Part shown: positions 57,658 through 64,000 of the stretch, one piece after another | How positions within the stretch are numbered: position 1 is the stretch's first letter | Layout of the letters: the number at the start of each line of letters is the position of its first letter | Source of the DNA: Megalopta genalis | Lineage: Eukaryota > Arthropoda > Insecta > Hymenoptera > Halictidae | Direction: 5' to 3' | NCBI RefSeq assembly: GCF_051020955.1 | Contig: NW_027476097.1 | Coordinates: 769,001-833,000, forward strand | DNA: 64,000 nt | Notes under the pieces: model-generated | Told to the model about the DNA's origin: nothing | What the model saw: only the letters and a program-made list of their open reading frames with translations | The model's database searches: none | Position numbers and translations under genes: made by a program

Positions 57658-59016
57658 TTCTTGTTGTTCTACTTGTTGTTGTTGTTCTTGCTGTTCTTGT
57701 TGTAGTTGTTGTTGTTGTCCTTGTTGTTGTAGTTCTTGTTGTTCTTGTTGTTCTTGTTGTTCCTGTTGTTCTTGTTGTTCTCGTTGTCCTCGTTGTTCTT
57801 GTTGTTCTTGTTGTTCTTGTTGTTTTTGTTGGTCTTGTTATTCTTGTTGTTCTTGTTGTTCTTGTTGTTCTTGTTGTTCTTGTTGTTCTTGTTGTTCTTG
57901 TTGTTCTTGTTGTTCTTGTTGTTCTTGTTGTTCTTGTTGTTCTTGTTGTTCTTGTTGTTCTTGTTGTTCTTGTTGTTCTTGTTGTTCTTGTTGTTCTTGT
58001 TGTTCTTGTTGTTCTTGTTGTTCTTGTTGTTCTTGTTGTTCTTGTTGTTCTTGTTGTTCTTGTTGTTCTTGTTGTTCTTGTTGTTCTTGTTGTTCTTGTT
58101 GTTCTTGTTGTTCTTGTTGTTCTTGTTGTTCTTGTTGTTCTTGTTGTTCTTGTTGTTCTTGTTGTTCTTGTTGTTCTTGCTGTTCTTGTTGTTCTTGTTG
58201 TTCTTGTTGTTCTTGTTGTTGTTCTTGTTGTTCTTGTTGTTGTTCTTGTTGTTGTTGTTGTTGTCCTTGTTGTTGTAGTTGTTGTTGTTGTCCTTGTTGT
58301 TGTAGTTCTTGTTGTTCTTGTTGTTCTTGTTGTTCCTGTTGTTCTTGTTGTTCCTGTTGTCCTTGTTGTTCTTGTTGTTCTTGTTGTTCTTGTTGTTCTT
58401 GTTGTTCTTGTTGTTCTTGTTGTTCTTGTTGTTTTTGTTGGTCTTGTTGTTCTTGTTGTTCTTGTTGTTGTTCTTGTTGTTGTTGTTGTTCTTGTTGTTG
58501 TTGTTGTTCTTGCTGTTCTTGTTGTAGTTGTTGTTATTGTCCTTGTTGTTGTTGTAGTTCTTGTTGTTCTTGTTGTTCTTGTTGCTCTTGTTGTTTTTGT
58601 TGATATTGTTGTTCTCGTTGTTCTTTTTGCTGTTCTTGTTGTTCTTGTTGTTCTTTTTGCTGCTCTTGTTGTTCTTGTTGTTCTTGTTGTTCTTGTTGTT
58701 CTTGTTGTTCTTGTTGTTCTTGTTGTTCTTGTTGTTCTTGTTGTTCTTGTTGTTCTTGTTGTTTTTGTTGTTCATGTTGTTCTTGTTGTTCTTCTTGTTG
58801 TTGTTCTAGTTGTCCTTGTTGTTGTTGTTCTGGTTGTTCTTGTTGTTCTTGATGTTCCGGTTGTTCTTGTTGTTCTTGTTCTTGTTGTTCTTGTTGTTCT
58901 TGTTATTCTTGCTGTTCATGTTGTCTTGTTGTTGTTGTTGTTGTTCTTGTTGTTCCGGTTGTTCATGTTCTTGTTCTTGTTGTCGTTGTTGTTCTTATTT
59001 TTGTTGTTGTTGTTGT

Positions 59017-59240
59017 TGTTCTAGTTGTTCTTGTTGTTGTTGTTCTGGTTGTTCTTGTTGTTCTTGTTGTTCCGGTTGTTGTTGTTGTTGTTCTTTTGTG
59101 CTCTTGTTGTTGTTGTTGTTCTTATTTTTGTTGTTGTTGTTTTTCTTCCTGTTCTTGATATTGTTGTTCTTGTCGTTCTGGTTGTTCTTTCTGGTCATTT
59201 TGTTGTTGTTGTTGTTGTTGTTGTTGTCCTTGTTGTTCTT
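59017..59240. repeat. Degenerate CCGG module with unique 1-bp insertion
   Basis: The module resembles 5,863-6,090 but has TTCTTTTGTGCTC where other copies read TTCTTGTTGCTC. That gives one extra base near 59,097 and changes the triplet register. It also has TTCTTCCTG, TTGATATTG and GGTCATTTTG where other copies read TTCTTGCTG, TTGTTCTTG and GGTCATGTTG. It is the only copy carrying these changes. Confidence 0.85.
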
Positions 59241-59523
59241 GTTGTTCTTGTTGTTCTTGTTGTTCTTGTTGTTCTTGTTGTTCTTGTTGTTCTCGTTGTT
59301 CTCGTTGTTCTTGTTGTTCTTGTTGTTCTTGTTGTTCTTGTTGTTCTTGTTGTTCTTGTTGTTCTTGTTGTTCTTGTTGTTCTTGTTGATCTTGTTGTTC
59401 TTGTTGTTCTTGTTGTTCTTGTTGTTCTTGTTGTTCTTGTTGTTCTTGTTCTTGTTGTTCTTGTTGTTCTTGTTCTTGTTGTTCTTGTTGTTCTTGTTGT
59501 TGTTCTTGTTGTTGTTCTTGTAG

Positions 59524-59861
59524 TTCTCGTTGATCTCGTTGTTCTCGTTGATCTCGTTGTTCTCGTTGTTCTCGTTGTTCTCGTTGTTCTCGTTGTCCTC
59601 GTTGTTTTCGTTGTTCTCGTTGTTCTCGTTGTTTTCGTTGTTCTCGTTGTTCTCGTTGATCTCGTTGTTCTCGTTGTTCTCGTTGTTCTCGTTGTTCTAG
59701 TTGTTCTCGGTGTTCTTGTTGTTGTTGTTGTTGTTGTTCTTGTTGTTCTTGTTGTTCTTGTTGTTCTTGTTGTTGGTCCTGTTGTTCTTGTTGTTGTTGT
59801 TCATGTTGTTCTTGCTGTTGTTGTTCTTGCTGTTCTTGTTCTTGTTGTTCTTGTTGTTCTT

Positions 59862-59892
<31 letters not shown>

Positions 59893-60246
59893 TTCTTGTT
59901 GATCTTGTTGATCTTGTTGTTCTTGTTGTTCTTGTTGTTCATGTCGTTGTTGTTCTTGATGTTCTTGTTGTTCTTGTTGTTGTTGTTCTTGTTGTTCCTG
60001 TTGTTGTTGTTGTTGTTCTTGTTGTTCTTGTTCTTGTTGTTCCTGTTGTTCTTGTTGTTCTTGTTGTTGTTCTTGTAGTTCTCGTTGATCTCGTTGTTCT
60101 CGTTGATCTCGTTGTTCTCGTTGTTCTCGTTGTTCTCGTTGTTCTCGTTGTCCTCGTTGTTCCCGTTGTTCTCGTTGTTCTCGTTGTTCTCGTTGTTCTC
60201 GTTGTTCTCGTTGTTCTCGTTGTTCTCGTTGTTCTCGTTGTTCTCG
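59524..60246. repeat. Pair of TCG blocks, local 555-bp duplication
   Basis: Both blocks follow TTGTAG (59,521 and 60,076) and start with TTCTCGTTGATCTCG units, including a TCCTCG near their middle. The left block has two TTTTCG variants, while the right has one TCCCCG variant (TTCCCG). Between them is a module with GTTGGTCCTG and CATGTCG marks that also recurs near 60,300. Confidence 0.85.
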
Positions 60247-60704
60247 TTGTTCTTGTTGTTGTTGTTGTTGTTCTTGTTGTTCTTGTTGTTCTTGTTGTTG
60301 GTCCTGTTGTTCTTGTTGTTGTTGTTCGTGTTGTTCGTGTTGTTCTTGCTGTTCTTGTTCTTGCTGTTCTTGTTGTTATTGTTGTTATTGTCCTTGTTGT
60401 TCTTGTTGTTCTTGTTGTTCTTGTTGTTCTTGTTCTTGTTGTTCTTGTTGTTCTTGTTGTTCTTGTTCTTCTTGTTGTGCTTGTTGTTCTTGTTGTTGTT
60501 GTTGTCCTTGTTGTTCTTGTTGTTGCTGTCCTTGTTGTTCTTGTTGTGCTTGTTGTTCTTGTTGATCTTGTTGTTCTTGTTGCTCTTGTTGCTCTTGTTG
60601 CTCTTGTTGCTCTTGTTGCTCTTGTTGCTCTTGTTGTTCTTGTTGTTCTTGTTGTTCTTGTTGTTCTGGTTGTTCTTGTTGTTCTTGTTGCTCTTCTTGT
60701 ACAT
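59697..60704 (-). other. 335-codon frame opening Met-Tyr-Lys-Lys-Ser, one of six
   Basis: The ATG lies in the TGTACATG mark, so the frame opens Met-Tyr-Lys-Lys-Ser-Asn-Lys. Five other - strand frames open the same way from ATGs near 42,648, 45,282, 47,166, 50,737 and 52,174, and run 133 to 328 codons to the nearest TTCTAG. The shared start reflects copying of one module. The body is Asn/Lys repeat with Glu at TCG units. Not recognised as a gene. Confidence 0.12.
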
Positions 60705-60917
60705 GTTGTTCTTCTTGTTGTTATTGTTGTTGTTGTCCTTGTTGTTCTTCTTGTTGTTGTTCTAGTTGTCCTTGTTGTTGTTGTTGTTGTCCTTGTTGTT
60801 CTTGTTGTGGTTGTCCTTGTTGTTCTTGTTGTGCTTGTTGTTCTTGTTGATCGTGTTGTTCTTGTTGCTCTTGTTGCTCTAGTTGCTCTCGTTGCTCTTG
60901 ATGTTCTTGTAGCTCTT

Positions 60918-60948
<31 letters not shown>

Positions 60949-63900
60949 TTGTTTTTGTTGTTCTTGCTTTTGTTGTTCTTGTTGTTGTTGTTCTTGTCGT
61001 TGTGGTTCTTGTTGTTCCTGTTGTTCTTGTTGTTCTTGTTGTTCTTGTTGTTGTTGTTCATGTAGTCCTTGTTGTTGTTGCTCTTGCTGTTCTTGTTCTT
61101 GTTGTCCTTGTTGTTCTTTCTGTTCTTGTTGTTGTTGTTGTTGTTGTTGTTGTCCTTGCCGTTCTTGTTGTTCTTGTTGTTCTTGTTGTTCTTGTTGTTC
61201 TTGTTGTTCTTGTTGTTCTTGTTGTTCTTGTTGTTCTTCTTGTTGTTGTTGTTCTTGCTGTTGTTGTTGTAGTTGTTGTTGTTGTTCTTGATGTTCCGGT
61301 TGTTCTTGTTGTTCTTGTTCTTGTTGTTCTTGTTGTTCTTCTTGTTCTTGCTGTTCATGTTGTCTTGTTGTTCTTGTTGTTCTAGTTGTTCTTGTTGTTC
61401 ATGTTGTTCTTGTTGTTGTTGCTCTTGCTGTTCTTGTTGTTCTTGTTGTTGTTATTGTTGTTGTTGTCCTTGTTGTTCTTGTTGATCGTGTTGTTCTTGT
61501 TGTTCTTGTTGTTCATGTTGTTCTTGTTGTTCTTGTTGTTCTTGTTGTTCTTGTTGTTCTTGTCGTTCTTCTTGTTCTTGTTATTCTTGTGGTTCTTGTT
61601 GTTCTTGTTGTTCTTGTTGTTCTCGTTGTTCTTGTTGTTCTCGTTGTTCTCGTTGTTCTCGTTGTTCTCGTTGTTCTTGTTGTTCTTGTTCTTCTTGTTG
61701 TTCTTGTTGTTCTTGTTGTTCTTGTTGTTCTTGTTGTTCTTGTTGTTCTTGTTATTCTTGTTGTTCTTGTTGCTCTTGTTGATCTTGTTTCTCTTGTTGC
61801 TCTTGTTGCTCTTGCTGCTCTTGTTGCTCTTCTTGTTCTTGTTGCTCTTGTTGCTGTTGTTGCTCTTGTTGCTGTTGTGGTTGTTGTTGTTCTAGTTGTT
61901 CTTGTTGTTGTTGTTCTGGTTGTTCTTGTTGTTCCGGTTGTTCTTGTTGTTGTTCTTGTTTTTCTTGCCGTTCTTGTTCTTGTTGTTCTTGTTGTTGTTG
62001 TTGTTCTTGTTGTTCTCGTTGTTGTTGTTGTTCTTGTTGTTCTTGTTGTTCTTGTTGTTCTCGTTGTTCTTGTTGTTCTTGTTGTTCTTGTTGTTCTTGT
62101 TGTTCTTGTTGCTCTTGTTGCTCTCGTTGCTCTTGTTGCACTTGTTGCAATTGTTGCTGTTGTTGTTCTTGTTGTTCTGGTTGTTGATGTTCTTGTTGTT
62201 CATGTTGTTGTTGTTCTTGTTGTTCTAGTTGTCCTTGTTGTTGTTGTTCTGGTTGTTCTTGTTGTTCTTGATGTTCCGGTTGTTCTTGTTGTTCTTGTTC
62301 TTGTTGTTCTTGTTGTTCTTGTTGTTCTTGCTGTTCATGTTGTCTTGTTGTTCTTGTTGTTCTAGTTGTTCTTGTTGTTCTTGTTGTTCTTGTTGTTCTT
62401 GTTGTTCTTGTTGTTCTTGATGTTCTTGTTGTTCTTGTTGTTCTTGTTGTTCTTCTTGTTGTTGTTGTTCTTGCTGTTGTTGTTGTAGTTGTTGTTGTTG
62501 TCCTGGTTGTTGTTGTAGTTCTTGTAGTTCTTGTTGTTCTTGTTGTTCTTGTTGTTTTTGTTGATATTGTTGTTCTTGTTGTTCTTGTTGTTCTTGTTGT
62601 TCTTGTTGTTCTTGTTGTTCTTGTTGTTCTTGTTGTTCTTGTTGTTCTTGTTGTTCTTGTTGTTCTTGTTGTTCTTGTTGTTCTTGTTGTTTTTGTTGTT
62701 CATGTTGTTCTTGTTGTTCTTCTTGTTGTTGTTCTAGTTGACCTTGTTGTTGTTCTGGTTGTTCTTGTTGTTCTTGATGTTCCGGTTGTTCTTGTTGTTC
62801 TTGTTCTTGTTGTTCTTGTTGTTCTTCTTGTTCTTGCTGTTCATGTTGTCTTGTTGTTCTTGTTGTTCTAGTTGTTCTTGTTGTTCTTGTTGTTCTTGTT
62901 GTTCTTGTTGTTCTTGTTGTTCTTGTTGTTCTTGTTGTTCTTGTTGTTCTTGTTGTTCTTGTTGTTCTTGTCGTTCTTGTTGTTGTTGTTCTAGTTGTTG
63001 TTGTTGTTGTTCTTGTTGTTCCGGTTGTTCATGTTCTTGTTCTTGTTGTTGTTGTTCTTATTTTTGTTGTTGTTGTTGTTGTTTTTCTTGCTGTTCTTGT
63101 TCTTGTTGTTCTTGTTGTTCTTGCTGGTCATGTTGTTCTTGTTGCTCTTGTTGTTGTTGTTCTTGTCGTTGTGGTTCTTGTTGTTCCTGTTGTTGTCGTT
63201 GTTCTTGTTGTTCTTGTTGTTGTTGTTCTTGCTGTTCTTGTTCTTGTTGTCCTTGTTGTTGTTGTTGTTGTTGTTGTCCTTGCCGTTCTTGTTGTTCTTG
63301 TTGTTCTTGTTGTTCTTGTTGCTCTTGTTGCTCTCGTTGCTCTTGTTGCTCTTGTTGCAATTGTTGCTGTTGTTGTTCTTGTTGTTCTGGTTGTTGATGT
63401 TCTTGTTGTTCATGTTGTTCTTGTTCTTGTTGTTCTAGTTGTCCTTGTTGTTGTTGTTCTGTTTGTTCTTGTTGTTCTTGATGTTCCGGTTGTTCTTGTT
63501 GTTCTTGTTCTTGTTGTTCTTGTTGTTCTTGTTGTTCTTGCTGTTCATGTTGTCTTGTTGTTCTTGTTGTTCTAGTTGTCCTTGTTGTTGTTGTTCTGGT
63601 TGTTCTTGTTGTTCTTGATGTTCCGGTTGTTCTTGTTGTTCTTGTTCTTGTTGTTCTTGTTGTTCTTCTTGTTCTTGCTGTTCATGTTGTCTTGTTGTTC
63701 TTGTTGTTCTAGTTGTTCTTGTTGTTCTTGTTGTTCTTGTTGTTCTTGTTGTTCTTGTTGTTCTTGTTGTTCTTGTTGTTCTTGTTGTTCTTGTCGTTCT
63801 TGTTGTTGTTGTTCTAGTTGTTGTTGTTGTTGTTCTTGTTGTTCCGGTTGTTCATGTTCTTGTTCTTGTTGTTGTTGTTCTTATTTTTGTTGTTGTTGTT

Positions 63901-64000
63901 GTTGTTTTTCTTGCTGTTCTTGTTCTTGTTGTTCTTGTTGTTCTTGCTGGTCATGTTGTTCTTGTTGCTCTTGTTGTTGTTGTTGTTGTTGTCCTTGTTG
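60661..64000. repeat. 3.34 kb segment, copy 2 of the most recent duplication, cut by window end
   Basis: Identical to 52,131-55,461 by shared marks except for an A/T difference at 60,881 (T at 52,351), C/G at 61,988 (G at 53,458), A/T at 62,741 (T at 54,211) and one extra 9-bp unit between about 62,880 and 62,970. Deletion sites recur near 61,361, 62,341, 62,850, 63,551 and 63,689. Similarity is still complete at the last base, so the duplication extends beyond the window. Confidence 0.95.

Larger units (their letters stand above)
55462..60660. repeat. Most varied part of the array
   Basis: Contains CTC runs with TTGCGC and TTGCCC variants, a pure TCG block (55,909-56,097), TTACTGTTCATG marks (near 56,525 and 56,550), a segment with TTGACG, GATATTCTGG and GATGTTCTTGTTTCTG (57,150-57,245), a 37-unit perfect tract (57,841-58,173), a degenerate CCGG module with a 1-bp insertion near 59,097, and a pair of TCG blocks 555 bp apart (59,524-59,709 and 60,079-60,246). 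Confidence 0.8.
1..64000. repeat. 64 kb tandem array of a 9-bp unit (TTCTTGTTG / CAACAAGAA)
   Basis: Seen directly: every line of the window is made of TTCTTGTTG units or one- to two-base variants of them, with TTG or TTC triplets added or lost. Common variants on the + strand are TTCTCGTTG, TTGCTCTTG, TTGTCCTTG, TTGTTTTTG, TTCTAGTTG, TTCATGTTG, TTCTGGTTG, TTCCGGTTG and TTGTTATTG. The unit is 33% G+C and lacks A on this strand, so strand asymmetry is extreme. No stretch of ordinary sequence flanks or interrupts the array. I infer a eukaryotic mega-minisatellite with higher-order structure. The alternative is the repeat core of a very large low-complexity gene. Confidence 0.97.

Noticed and set aside
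1..64000. Sequencing or polishing artefact across the whole array
   Set aside because: Raw long-read error would give frequent 1-bp indels. Those are almost absent, and rare variants are shared between distant copies. Copy number may still be wrong, but the sequence itself looks real.

Overview
The whole 64 kb window is one tandem array. It is built from degenerate copies of a 9-bp unit, TTCTTGTTG on the + strand (CAACAAGAA on the - strand), plus 3-bp (TTG) and 6-bp (TTCTTG) shorter forms. I find no unique-sequence gene, RNA gene, promoter, origin or ordinary mobile element, and neither edge of the array lies inside the window. The + strand is almost free of A. Such a large array, with multi-kb segments copied many times, fits a eukaryotic genome (satellite or heterochromatic mega-minisatellite, or the repeat core of a giant low-complexity gene). 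The sequence does not identify the species.

Layout: 1-18.7 kb alternates perfect 9-bp tracts (up to 89 units), TCG-rich blocks (about 95 bp of TTCTCG-type units), 6-bp subarrays, an 87-codon-long element ending in TAG, and TTG-rich modules with CCGG and TTATTT marks. These are copied at offsets of about 1.34, 1.57, 4.3 and 6.0 kb. 16.1-31.9 kb contains a second round of copying at about 8.05 and 7.3 kb. 31.9-41 kb has five copies of a module marked by TGGTCTGGTTG and a 5.57 kb duplication. 41.7-46.9 kb is a direct 2.62 kb tandem duplication. 47-64 kb is dominated by modules carrying a 1-bp deletion. It includes a nearly identical 3.33 kb pair (52,131-55,461 and 60,661-64,000) that runs into the window end.

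Coding potential: every frame yields a three-residue repeat. The + strand gives Phe-Leu-Leu, Leu-Val-Val or Cys-Ser-Cys; the - strand gives Gln-Gln-Glu, Asn-Asn-Lys or Thr-Arg-Thr. The longest open frame (4,450 codons) exists because nearly all its codons end in T, so stops cannot form. The Gln-Gln-Glu frame is the most protein-like, but TAA stops break it and I saw no ATG in it. I therefore annotate repeats, not genes.

The most notable property is conservation of phase. Hundreds of substitutions are present, yet the triplet register never changes in the first 18.7 kb. The 19 visible register shifts in the window trace to about three original 1-bp indels that were later copied. Either unit-wise slippage and unequal exchange, or past coding constraint, could explain this.
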